Assembly: GCA_033763395.1 (NCBI GenBank)
Contig: JANRKQ010000215.1
Span: 12,677-76,676, forward strand
Length of the DNA stretch: 64,000 nt
Direction of reading: 5' to 3'
Origin: Xiheimicrobium sp033763395
Lineage (GTDB): Bacteria > Myxococcota > Myxococcia > Myxococcales > Myxococcaceae
The position numbers and the translations under genes were made by a program. This document shows positions 32,809-43,495 of the stretch, piece after piece. Position 1 is the first letter of the stretch. The number at the start of each line of letters is the position of its first letter. Below the pieces are notes generated by a model. That model saw only the letters and a list, made by a program, of their open reading frames with translations, made no database searches and was not told the DNA's origin.

Positions 32809-35800
32809 ACGGGCGCCGGGAACCTCGCCATGGTCGCCTTCAGGGTGCGCAGCGCCGCGCGCACGTGCTCACTGCGGTCCGACGGGCTGGGCGCGCCACC
32901 GGGGTGCGCGTCGTCAGGCGGCTGGGTGCGCTCGGCGTGTTCGATGCGGCGGGTGATGCGTGCTTCGAGCGTACGCGCCTGCGCGGGCGACTTCGTGTGC
33001 ATCACGTGGCCCCACTCGACCAGCCCGCGATAGACGTCGACGGCGTCGAGCAGGCTCGCGTCGTTCACCTCGGTGAGGGCCGCCGTCGCCTCGGCGATGA
33101 GCCCCTCGGCCTGCCCGAGCCGCCCCCGAATCGCCTCCACCGCGCCGAGCCCCGCGCGGGCGAGCCCCAGGTAGCGGGTCTCGCCCAGCTCCTCGAGCAG
33201 CTCGATGGCCGACTGGTAGTGCGCGGCCGCCGCGGGCAGCTCGATCAGCTCGTGGTGCAGCGCCCCTTTGGCCACCAACACGATGCCTTCGTGCCGGCGC
33301 GCGCCAACTTCGCGCAGAATGTCGAGGGCACGGTCGTACTCGGCCAGCGCCGGCCCGGGCTTTTGCTGATCGCGGTACAGATCGCCCAGGTTGATGTGCG
33401 AGATGCCCTCGGAGCGCCGGTTGCCCAGCTCGCGGTGAATCGCGAGGGCCTGTTGGTAGTTGGCGCGCGCCTGCTGCAAGAGGCCCATCGCCTGCTCGGT
33501 GACACCGAGGTTGGCCAGCGTGATGCCCTCGTAGCGGCGGTCGCCGACCTCACGGTGGATCTCGAGGGCCTTCTCGTACGACTGGAGCGCGTCGTTCTCG
33601 AGCCCCAGCTCGTTGAGCAGCGTGCCCTGCGTCGACAGGCAGCGCCCTTCCATGCGGCGGTCCTTCGCCTTCCGGAGCAGGGCCAGGGCGCGCGAGAAGT
33701 GTTTACGGCTCTCGGCCCGCTGCCCGACGAGGCGGTGCGCGACGGCGAGGAACGACTCGATGCGCCCCTCGCGCGCGACGTCGCCCAGCGTTCTCGACAA
33801 GCGGAAAGCCTCTTCGAAGTCCTCGAGGGCGTCGGCGGGTTTGCCGCGGGCGAGGCGGGCCTTGCCGCGGGCCTCGAGCCCCTCGGAGCGGCGCTCGGCG
33901 TCGTCACCACAGCGCTCCAGCGCGGCGTCGAGCATCGGCAGGTGCGGCTTGAAGGGGCCGCGCAGCGACAGGAGCGGATCGAGCGCCAGCACCGCGTCGA
34001 GCGACTGGCGCGCCGGAGCGCGGGGGTCGAGACCGCGGTGGTACACGGCGAGCAGGTTCTCGCGCTCGAGGTCGAGGGCCGACAGCTGGGCAGCGTTCGA
34101 CTCGGCGCCATCAGCGAGCGTCTGGCCCAGGGCGAGGTAGGCCCGGGTGTGGCGGCCGAGCGCCTGCTGCTCGACGGGCATCGCCATCAGCTTCTCGCGC
34201 GCGTACTCCCGAATGCTCTCGTACAAGCCAAAGCGCGTCTGCGCCTCGTCCCCCGAGGGGAAATAGGCGCGCACCAGCGACTTGGCGCGCAGGGTCAGCA
34301 GCACGCTCAGCGCGGTGGCTTCGACGTCGACGTGCCCCAGGGAGACGACCGTCTCGGCCGCTTCGGCGGTGAAGCCTCCGGCGAAGACCGAGAGCTGGGC
34401 CAGCATCGACTGCTCGGCCGGCCCCAGCATCGTCCACGACCAGTCGATGGCGCCGCGCAGGGTGGCCTGGCGATCCGACACGCCCTTCTTGCCGACGAGC
34501 AGCTCGAAGCGCCGCGGGAGCCGCTGCACGAGCTGGCCCGGGTTGAGGAGCGACATGCGCGCGGCGGCGAGCTCGATGGCGAGCGGCATGCCGTCGAGCT
34601 GACGGACGATCTCGGCGATGGCGGCTTCGTCGGTGGGCGTGGGCTCCCAGCCGGGGCGGACGGCCCGGGCGCGCTCGACGAAGAGCTCGACGGCCTCGGC
34701 GCTCCGCACGGCCTCGGCGGGCTTCGGCGTGCGCAGCGGCGGCACCTCGTAGACCGTCTCGTGAGGCACCCGCAGCAGCTCGCGGGACGAAACGACGAAG
34801 CGGGCGAGCGGCGCCGCGCGCATCCACCGCTCGAGGGTCTCGCCGGCGTGCCCGACGACCTGCTCGAAGTTGTCGAAGACGACGAGCGTCTCACCTCGCG
34901 ACGCGAGGGCGTGGCCGAGCTGCTGCACTGCGTCTCCGGCCAGCAGCGGGACGTCGAGGCTGCGAGACAGCGCCGCGCAGATGCCATCGGCGTCGCGCGC
35001 CTCGGCGAGCTCGACGACCCACACGCCGCCCCGCCGCTTGCCGCGCTCGTCGACGCCCTGGAAGTGCGTCACCAGCTGCGAGCCGAACTGCAACGACAGG
35101 CGCGTCTTGCCGGTGCCGCCGGGCCCGAGCAGCGTGACGAGGCGGGTGCCCTGGCGGAAGAGCTGATGCAGGTCGGCCAGCTCGGCGACGCGCCCGACGA
35201 AGCTGGTGGCCTGCGGCGTGAGGTTGGTCGGCCGCTGCGACACCTCGCCCAACAGCCGCTTCGTCTCGGCGAGCTTCTCGTCCGACAGGTGAACCTTGAG
35301 CCGGTCGGCGCGGGTGAGCGGGCTCTTCGAGACGACCGCGCCCTCGGCGGACTCGTCGGAGGCCTCAATAACGGTGCGGGCCTCATGCGCGTCGACCACC
35401 GCTCTGGCCTTGTCCTCGCTGACCTCGACGTCGAGTTCGAACTCGCCCGAGTCGTCGAGGCCGGGCACGTCTTCGTACTGGCTGAACCAGCGCGCGAAGT
35501 CGAAGGGGCCGACGTCGGCCAGGTACACGGCCACGGCGTCGTGCAGCTCGCGCGCGCTCTGGTACCGATCGGCCGGCGCCTTGCGGAGCGCCTTCATGAC
35601 GATGCGTTCGAGGGCGGGCGGGCAGTCGGCGCGGCGCTCCGTCACCAGCGGCACCTCGGCCGCCCGCACGGCCTTCACCGTCAGCGCGTCGGTCTTCCCA
35701 CGGAACAGGTAGCTGCCGGTGAGCGACTCCCACATGACGATGCCCAGCGCGAACACGTCGGTGCGGCCGTCGACGTGCTTCGCGCTCGCCTGCTCTGGCG

Positions 35801-36353
35801 CCATGTAGGGGAACTTGCCCTTCAAGATGCCGGTGGCCGTGTGCACCGACTTGTTCGCGGCCTTCGCGACGCCGAAGTCGATGAGCTTCACCACCCCCTC
35901 GTTGGTGACGAGGATGTTGTGGGGCGACACGTCGCGGTGGACGATCTTGAGCTCGCGGCCCTGGGCGTCGGTGGCGTGGTGGGCGAAGTCGAGCGCGGCG
36001 GCGATCTGCAGGGCCACGCGCGCCACCACCTGCGGCGGCACCGGGTGCTCGACCTCGCGCGCCCGCATGAGCAGCTCGCGCCAGTCCTTGCCGGGCACGT
36101 ACTCCATCGCGACGAACCACGTGCCGCCCACCTCACCGAACTCGACGATGCGCGCGATGTTGGCGTGCACCAGCCGCGAGGCGATGCGCGTCTCGTCGAG
36201 GAAGAGCCGCAAGAAGCGCGGGTTCTCGGTGAGGTGCGGGAGAATTCGTTTCACCGTCAGCAGTTCGCCGGCGCCGTCCTTCGCGAGGTACACCTCTCCC
36301 ATGCCGCCCGCACCCAGGCGCTTGAGGAGCGTGAACCGTCCGAAGGCCTCCAT
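32805..36353 (-). CDS. Ser/Thr protein kinase fused to STAND-type ATPase and TPR array
   Basis: A 1182-residue multidomain protein. The kinase domain (1-275) has the G-loop GAGGMGEV (14-21), Lys35, HRD at 139-141 and DFG at 159-161. A linker of about 80 residues precedes an NB-ARC/STAND-like ATPase with Walker A LGPGGTGKT at 409-417, Walker B V-V-F-D-N-F-E-Q and D-G-M-P-L-A-I-E-L. TPR units occupy about 770-1130 (for example E-I-H-R-E-V-G-D-R-R-Y-E-G-I-T-L-A-N-L). No membrane segment is seen. All kinase catalytic residues are present, so it is active in principle. The TPR array probably senses a ligand that controls ATPase oligomerisation and kinase output (inference). Confidence 0.93.
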   Translation of the reverse strand: MEAFGRFTLLKRLGAGGMGEVYLAKDGAGELLTVKRILPHLTENPRFLRLFLDETRIASRLVHANIARIVEFGEVGGTWFVAMEYVPGKDWRELLMRAREVEHPVPPQVVARVALQIAAALDFAHHATDAQGRELKIVHRDVSPHNILVTNEGVVKLIDFGVAKAANKSVHTATGILKGKFPYMAPEQASAKHVDGRTDVFALGIVMWESLTGSYLFRGKTDALTVKAVRAAEVPLVTERRADCPPALERIVMKALRKAPADRYQSARELHDAVAVYLADVGPFDFARWFSQYEDVPGLDDSGEFELDVEVSEDKARAVVDAHEARTVIEASDESAEGAVVSKSPLTRADRLKVHLSDEKLAETKRLLGEVSQRPTNLTPQATSFVGRVAELADLHQLFRQGTRLVTLLGPGGTGKTRLSLQFGSQLVTHFQGVDERGKRRGGVWVVELAEARDADGICAALSRSLDVPLLAGDAVQQLGHALASRGETLVVFDNFEQVVGHAGETLERWMRAAPLARFVVSSRELLRVPHETVYEVPPLRTPKPAEAVRSAEAVELFVERARAVRPGWEPTPTDEAAIAEIVRQLDGMPLAIELAAARMSLLNPGQLVQRLPRRFELLVGKKGVSDRQATLRGAIDWSWTMLGPAEQSMLAQLSVFAGGFTAEAAETVVSLGHVDVEATALSVLLTLRAKSLVRAYFPSGDEAQTRFGLYESIREYAREKLMAMPVEQQALGRHTRAYLALGQTLADGAESNAAQLSALDLERENLLAVYHRGLDPRAPARQSLDAVLALDPLLSLRGPFKPHLPMLDAALERCGDDAERRSEGLEARGKARLARGKPADALEDFEEAFRLSRTLGDVAREGRIESFLAVAHRLVGQRAESRKHFSRALALLRKAKDRRMEGRCLSTQGTLLNELGLENDALQSYEKALEIHREVGDRRYEGITLANLGVTEQAMGLLQQARANYQQALAIHRELGNRRSEGISHINLGDLYRDQQKPGPALAEYDRALDILREVGARRHEGIVLVAKGALHHELIELPAAAAHYQSAIELLEELGETRYLGLARAGLGAVEAIRGRLGQAEGLIAEATAALTEVNDASLLDAVDVYRGLVEWGHVMHTKSPAQARTLEARITRRIEHAERTQPPDDAHPGGAPSPSDRSEHVRAALRTLKATMARFPAPV

Positions 36354-36438
36354 CGAGGGCGCAACCTACCCAAAACCGCCGTGATTCCCGTCGTTTTCGG
36401 CACGCAACAGGGGGTCGAAACCATGCGACAATGTGCGC

Positions 36439-37956
36439 ATGCCCTTTCGAATCAATGGTGGTCCCCGCTACACGTTGCCGACGACGAATCAGCCCGCGAC
36501 GACCACCACCCCGACGCCGACGACGCCGACGAACACCACGCTCGATCCGCGGCTCGCGAACCTGAACGTCAGCAACACCACGGTCCGCACGGTGGCGACG
36601 CCGAACTCGAGCACCTTCGAGAACGTTCGCAACACGACGATTCGGCGCGGAGGCACTGACGACGACTCGTTGGGCGGCGGCGTGGCGTTCAAGGGCAAGG
36701 GCTACGACGTGGTGAACGAGGGCCTGGTGGGGCCCGACACGGATCCGACGCGGCTGGCGCTGCGGGACGCCATCTGGGAGCGCCTCGAGACGCCGACCTA
36801 CCTGCTCGAGCCGCGCACGACGAAGGCGGTCGACCTGAAGGCCCTGACGCCGGCGCTGGCGGAAGCGGCGAGCGGGCGCCAGGCCTCGACGCTCTCGAAG
36901 CTGGCCCAGGCGAAGCCGGAGGCGGCGGCGCACCTGTCGGAGTTCCTCTCGAACACGAAGGGCCTCGCGAAGGACGTGCGCGGCTCGCTGCTGCAGACGC
37001 TCGCGTCGAACGCCCAGGGAGTGGCCGGCGCGGTGGTGGCGGGCATCAGCGGGTCGACGGCGTTCTCGGCGATGAGCGCTCCCGACAAGGCGGCGCTCGC
37101 GCAGGTGATGTCGCGGCTCGACGAGGCCGGGCTCAAGGTGCTGGGGTCGATGGTGGAGCGCGCGCCCGAAGCGCTGAAGGACGTCGACTCGGCGGGCCGC
37201 TCGTTGCTCTCGAACCTGGCGACGCTGGCCTCGCAGCCGCTGCACGCCTCGCTCGCCGGGCATACGACGACGGAGGAGCTGCTGTCGGGCATCCTCACCG
37301 ACGTGATGAACCCCAACCGCATCGACCAGGGCAACGCGACGACCTGCACGGTGGCCTCGATGCAGTTCGAGCTCGTGGCCGACGAGCCGGCCGAGTACGC
37401 GCGGCTGATGGCGGGCCTCTCGGGGCCGAAGGGCGTGGTGAAGATGCAGGGCGGCGGCGATCTGCGGCTGGGCCCCGGTGACGCCGACGCGCGTGCGCGC
37501 AACGGCCGCTCTGCGAGCCAGACGCTCTTCCAGTCGGCGGCGATGGAGTACGCGAACGGCCGCTTCTCGAACTACGACCCCGTGCTGGGCGTGAGCATCA
37601 ACGAGCGGACCGGCGAGGAGCGGCTGGGCCTCAGGCCTGACAACCAGCAGGCGCTGCTCGAGAAGCTCTTCGGTGTGACTTACTCGATCGACCGGCTCTT
37701 CACCGAGGCCGAGGGAGCGAAGGCGCTCGGCAAGCTCCAGGGGTGGGACGCGCGGGGCTTCCGGAACCGGCCCATCATCGTCGACCTCGACCAGGGCAAG
37801 TTCAACCACGCGGTGACGCTCGAGGCGGTGACGAAGGAGCGCGTGACGTTCCGCGACCCGTACGGCGTGCTGCGCTCGATGCCGGCGAGCACCTTCCCGA
37901 AGGTGGCGGTGGCGATTCACCTGCCGACCGACGTGAAGCTGAACGGCGTGGGCTGA
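36439..37956 (+). CDS. putative papain-fold cysteine peptidase, possible secreted effector
   Basis: A 505-residue protein. The N-terminal 100 residues are Thr/Pro/Asn-rich and disordered, with no signal peptide. Residues about 130-270 are helical repeats. The C-terminal region has a Cys/His/Asp order like papain-fold enzymes: Cys303 in GNATTCTVASMQFEL, His457 in FNHAVTLEAV and Asp473 in FRDPYG. The spacing and the Q-G-N before Cys match papain-like oxyanion-hole patterns (C39/C58-like), but catalysis is unproven. ATG at 36439 is chosen over GTG at 36433. It is divergent from the kinase gene. It shares absence of a Sec signal and general layout with the calpain-like protease at 6147. Confidence 0.68.
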   Translation: MPFRINGGPRYTLPTTNQPATTTTPTPTTPTNTTLDPRLANLNVSNTTVRTVATPNSSTFENVRNTTIRRGGTDDDSLGGGVAFKGKGYDVVNEGLVGPDTDPTRLALRDAIWERLETPTYLLEPRTTKAVDLKALTPALAEAASGRQASTLSKLAQAKPEAAAHLSEFLSNTKGLAKDVRGSLLQTLASNAQGVAGAVVAGISGSTAFSAMSAPDKAALAQVMSRLDEAGLKVLGSMVERAPEALKDVDSAGRSLLSNLATLASQPLHASLAGHTTTEELLSGILTDVMNPNRIDQGNATTCTVASMQFELVADEPAEYARLMAGLSGPKGVVKMQGGGDLRLGPGDADARARNGRSASQTLFQSAAMEYANGRFSNYDPVLGVSINERTGEERLGLRPDNQQALLEKLFGVTYSIDRLFTEAEGAKALGKLQGWDARGFRNRPIIVDLDQGKFNHAVTLEAVTKERVTFRDPYGVLRSMPASTFPKVAVAIHLPTDVKLNGVG

Positions 37957-37995
37957 GCGGCGGGCGCGGCGACCGGTCGAACGATTCGCATTCGC

Positions 37996-39714
37996 ATGCT
38001 CGCCGTCCAGCCGTCCAGCGCCTCGACGCGCGAGCGGGGACGAACTCCCACGGTCCCCCTGCGTCAGGAGTCCCTGCATGCGGCCACCCTGGTGGCCCTC
38101 GTCGCGCTCGCGGGTGGTTGTCGGTGCCAGCGCACGAGCGCCATCGACGCGGGGGTCGGGCCTTCCCGCGAGTGGCTGAGCGGGGCGCTCGAGGCCGAGG
38201 CGGGTGCGCCGCGGCGCGGGGGCCGACTGGTGGTGCGCTCGATGACCGAGCCGGGCACGCTCAACGCCCTCGAAGGCGCGACGTCGCGCGACACGTGGAC
38301 GCTGCGCATCACCCGCAACCTCGTCACCGAGTCGTTGATCAGCATCGACCCTTCGACCTTCGCGCTCGTGCCGCAGCTCGCGGCGTCGTGGAGCGACTCG
38401 GCCGATCACCGCACCAGCACCTTCACCCTGCGCGAGGGCGTCACCTTTCACGATGGCGCGCCGCTCTCGAGTGCGGACGTGGTGGCGACGTTCACGGCCG
38501 TGCTCGACCCGTCCAGACCGACGGGCGCGGTCCGTCAGGACTTCGGCGCGCTCGAGCGAGTGACGGCGCTCGACGCGCGCACGGTGCAGCTCTCGTGGAG
38601 GGCGCCGTCTCCGTTCGCGCTCCGGCAGGTGGCGAAGCTGCCCATCCTGTCGGCGAAGCAGCTCGCCGGAGACTGGCAGGCGCTGGCGAAGGCGCCGGTC
38701 GGCACCGGCCCCTACCGGGTGGGCGCGTGGGTGAAGGGCGAGTCGCTCACGCTCGAGCGGGTGCGTGACGGCGCGCACCTCGACGCCATCGTGTTCCGCT
38801 TCGTGAAGGATCACACCGTGGCCGCGAGCCTGCTCGAGCAGGGGGCGTTCGACGTGATGACGGCCGTGCAGCCGACGCTGTGGCGCGCGCTCGAGGCGCC
38901 GACGCCTGGAAACGTGTGGGCGCAGACGAGCTACCGGCGCCTCGTGTCCGTCGACAACAGCTACTCGTACGTGGCGTGGAACCAGGCGCGGCCGGTGTTC
39001 CAGCACGTCGAGGTGCGGCGGGCGCTCGCGCACCTCTACCCGGCGGCCATCGTCGAGCAGACGGTCGATCTCGGCCTCGAGACACCCACGACGTGCCCCT
39101 TCTATGCGCTAGGCCCACAGTGCGATCCTGCGGTGTCCGCCCTGCCCTTCTCCGTCTCGGCCGCGAAGGCGCGCCTGGAAGACGCGGGCTTCGTCGACGG
39201 CGACGGAGACGGCGTGCGCGAGCGCGAGGGCGTGCGCGCGGGCTTCACCTTCCTCGTGCCGACGACGTCGGTGCGGCTGGGCAAGGTGGTGCCGCTGCTC
39301 GAGGAGCAGGCGCGGGCGGCGGGCGTCGAGCTGCGCATCGAGAAGGTCGACGTCGCGACCCTGAACGCGCGGGTGAACGCGCGGGACTTCGACGTGGTGT
39401 CGCGCGTGTGGACGGAGTCGGATCTGGAGAGCGAGCTGTTCGGCACCTTCCACTCGTCGGCGCGGGACGGCGGGTCGAACTTCGTGGGCTACACGAGCGC
39501 CGAGGCCGACCGGCTGCTCGAGGCGATTCGTGGCGAGTGGGACGAAGGGCGGCGCCGCGAGCTCGAGCGGGCGCTCCACCGCCGGCTCTACGAAGATCAG
39601 CCGTACCTCTTCATGACGTCACGGCGCTCGCTCGACCTCGCGAAGCGGCGCGTCCACGGGCTCGTCCCCAGCGTGCTCTGGTACGACCTGCGCCGCGTGT
39701 GGGTCGAGGACTGA
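37996..39714 (+). CDS. ABC-transporter-type peptide/solute-binding lipoprotein (SBP family 5)
   Basis: A 572-residue protein. A lipobox L-A-G-G-C (Cys42) follows a hydrophobic stretch. The family 5 binding-protein fold is recognisable by ITRNLVTESLI near 110, FTLREGVTFHDGAPLSSADV near 145-165, G-T-G-P-Y-R-V-G near 236 and V-R-R-A-L-A-H-L near 340. It would bind oligopeptides or similar solutes outside the inner membrane. No permease or ATPase genes are adjacent. The start is uncertain: with ATG at 37996 the signal n-region is unusually long (about 28 residues), and no ribosome-binding site is visible. Confidence 0.88.
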   Translation: MLAVQPSSASTRERGRTPTVPLRQESLHAATLVALVALAGGCRCQRTSAIDAGVGPSREWLSGALEAEAGAPRRGGRLVVRSMTEPGTLNALEGATSRDTWTLRITRNLVTESLISIDPSTFALVPQLAASWSDSADHRTSTFTLREGVTFHDGAPLSSADVVATFTAVLDPSRPTGAVRQDFGALERVTALDARTVQLSWRAPSPFALRQVAKLPILSAKQLAGDWQALAKAPVGTGPYRVGAWVKGESLTLERVRDGAHLDAIVFRFVKDHTVAASLLEQGAFDVMTAVQPTLWRALEAPTPGNVWAQTSYRRLVSVDNSYSYVAWNQARPVFQHVEVRRALAHLYPAAIVEQTVDLGLETPTTCPFYALGPQCDPAVSALPFSVSAAKARLEDAGFVDGDGDGVREREGVRAGFTFLVPTTSVRLGKVVPLLEEQARAAGVELRIEKVDVATLNARVNARDFDVVSRVWTESDLESELFGTFHSSARDGGSNFVGYTSAEADRLLEAIRGEWDEGRRRELERALHRRLYEDQPYLFMTSRRSLDLAKRRVHGLVPSVLWYDLRRVWVED

Positions 39715-39905
39715 CACGGGCGCTGTCAAGCGTCCCTCGCACCGTCGGGTGGGTCGTTCGGGCCGAAGGGGTGCGCGGCAGAGCGCGTGTGCCATACTCG
39801 CGAGCGACGTCGTTGCCCTGAGCGCAAGCTGGCAGTTCCGCGGTCCGACTCCGCGGCGGGGCAGACGGAGCATTTCGGCCACGACCCCATTTCGTGAAGG
39901 AAGCC

Positions 39906-41963
<2,058 letters not shown>

Positions 41964-41966
41964 CGA

Positions 41967-43076
41967 GTGGGACTGCGCATCGACCAGGACCACACGCGCT
42001 TCAAGGCGATCGTCCGCGGGAAGATCAAACAGAACCTGCGCAAGTACGTGCAGCAGGGCGAGATGATCGGCAAGAAGGGAAAGGAGTTCATCTCCATTCC
42101 CGTGCCGTTCATCGACGTGCCCCGCTTCAAGCACGGCTCGCGGCAGGGCGGCGTCGGCCAGGGCGAGGGTGAGCCGGGCGATCAGTTGGGTCAAGGCCAG
42201 CCGCAGCCGGGCGACGGCAGCGGCAAGGCTGGCGAGGGTGAGGGCCAGCACGTGCTCGAGGTCGACGTCAGCCTCGAGGACCTCGCGCAGATCCTCAGTG
42301 AGGAATTGCAGCTGCCCAACATCGAGAACAAGGGCAACGACAAGATCGTCACCACGCGCATCAAGTACACGGGCATCAACACGGTGGGCCCGCAGTCGCT
42401 ACGGCACTTCAAGCGCACGTTCAAGGAAGCGCTCAAGCGGCAGATCGCCACCGGCACGTACGACCCCGGCAACCCGGTCATCGTCCCCCGCCGGCAAGAC
42501 GTGCGCTACCGCACGTACAAGCTCGAGAACCTGCCGCAGACGAACGCCGTCATCATCTACATGATGGACGTGTCGGGCTCGATGGGCGACGAGCAGAAAG
42601 AGATCGTTCGCATCGAGTCCTTCTGGCTCGATACGTGGTTGCGCAACCAATACAAAGGCCTCGAGACGCGCTTCATCATTCACGACGCGGTGGCGCGCGA
42701 GGTCGATCGCGACACGTTCTTCCACACGCGCGAGTCTGGCGGGACGATGATCTCGAGCGCGTACAAGCTGTGCCGCGACATCATCAAGGCCGAGTACCCG
42801 GCGTCGTCGTGGAACATCTACCCGTTCCACTTCTCCGACGGTGACAACTGGTCGGCCGACGACACGCGGTCGTGCATCGAGCTGCTCAAGACAGACATCC
42901 TGCCCGACGTGAACCAGTTCGCGTACGGGCAGGTCGAGTCACCGTACGGGTCGGGCCAGTTCATCAAGGATCTGCGCGAGCACCTGGGCGATCACGACAA
43001 GGTGGCCCTGAGCGAGGTCGCCGACAAAGACGCGATCTACGGCTCCATCAAGGACTTCCTCGGCAAAGGACGATGA
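41967..43076 (+). CDS. DUF444 (YeaH/YhbH) family protein
   Basis: A 369-residue protein with an N-terminal basic region (RIDQDHTRFKAIVRGKIKQ), a Gly/Gln-rich linker (about 60-90), and a vWA-like domain with MMDVSGSMGDE near residue 200. It starts 3 bases after prkA with GTG. YeaH/YhbH is almost always linked to PrkA and is thought to be its partner in stress and development responses. The stop overlaps the next start (ATGA). Confidence 0.94.
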   Translation: MGLRIDQDHTRFKAIVRGKIKQNLRKYVQQGEMIGKKGKEFISIPVPFIDVPRFKHGSRQGGVGQGEGEPGDQLGQGQPQPGDGSGKAGEGEGQHVLEVDVSLEDLAQILSEELQLPNIENKGNDKIVTTRIKYTGINTVGPQSLRHFKRTFKEALKRQIATGTYDPGNPVIVPRRQDVRYRTYKLENLPQTNAVIIYMMDVSGSMGDEQKEIVRIESFWLDTWLRNQYKGLETRFIIHDAVAREVDRDTFFHTRESGGTMISSAYKLCRDIIKAEYPASSWNIYPFHFSDGDNWSADDTRSCIELLKTDILPDVNQFAYGQVESPYGSGQFIKDLREHLGDHDKVALSEVADKDAIYGSIKDFLGKGR

Positions 43077-43495
43077 AACCGGGCGCACCCAACAGCGTTC
43101 TGGAGCTGTTCCTCCGGCTGCCGAACATGATCGCGCGGGAGAGCAGCCCGGTCACCCTGTTCGTCATCGGAGGCGTCTTCGCCCTCGGCGGGCTGATCCT
43201 GGTGCTGGGCGCCGGTCCGGGCCTCACCACGATCGTGCTCTGGGGCACTGGGGTGTTCGCTATCGTCAAGGGCATCCAGCGGGTCCACACGCCGCCTCCC
43301 GTCGATCCCTTCCGTCACCTGCGACTCGATGGAGCGCCCCTTCCCATCGCGCTGTGCTTCCAGTGCCGAAGGCTCCTCGAGTTCTCGACCGAGCGGTGTC
43401 CGTTCTGTTCCAACGGCGGAGAGTGCTTTCAAGTCGCCACTGAAGTCGATCGTCGCCTCGCGCAGACGCGCCTACGCTCCGAGGAGGAGCGCTGA
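43073..43495 (+). CDS. small membrane protein with C-terminal zinc-ribbon-like cysteines, inserted in the prkA operon
   Basis: A 140-residue protein with two adjacent membrane helices (about 28-46 and 49-66) and a cytoplasmic tail holding Cys95, Cys98, Cys109 and Cys112 (C-F-Q-C and C-P-F-C) in zinc-ribbon spacing. ATG at 43073 overlaps the DUF444 stop, and SpoVR starts immediately after its own stop, so all four genes are coupled. I do not recognise the family, and the standard prkA-yeaH-spoVR set does not include it. It could tether the complex to the membrane (inference). Confidence 0.8.
   Translation: MKPGAPNSVLELFLRLPNMIARESSPVTLFVIGGVFALGGLILVLGAGPGLTTIVLWGTGVFAIVKGIQRVHTPPPVDPFRHLRLDGAPLPIALCFQCRRLLEFSTERCPFCSNGGECFQVATEVDRRLAQTRLRSEEER

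Noticed and set aside
32760..36659. A plus-strand open frame of 1299 codons opposite the kinase gene
   Set aside because: It is the GC-skew shadow of the kinase-ATPase-TPR gene: low-complexity Arg/Ala/Gly/Leu composition, no domain motifs, while the minus strand holds intact kinase and Walker motifs.
38077..38130. Out-of-frame ATG preceded by CAGGAG inside the solute-binding gene's signal region, suggesting a frameshift
   Set aside because: The existing frame already gives a hydrophobic stretch and lipobox without a shift, while the alternative frame gives an unlikely Pro/Trp/Ser/Arg string.
36133..39033. A minus-strand open frame of 966 codons
   Set aside because: Shadow of the papain-like and solute-binding genes; Arg/His-rich with no recognisable domain.
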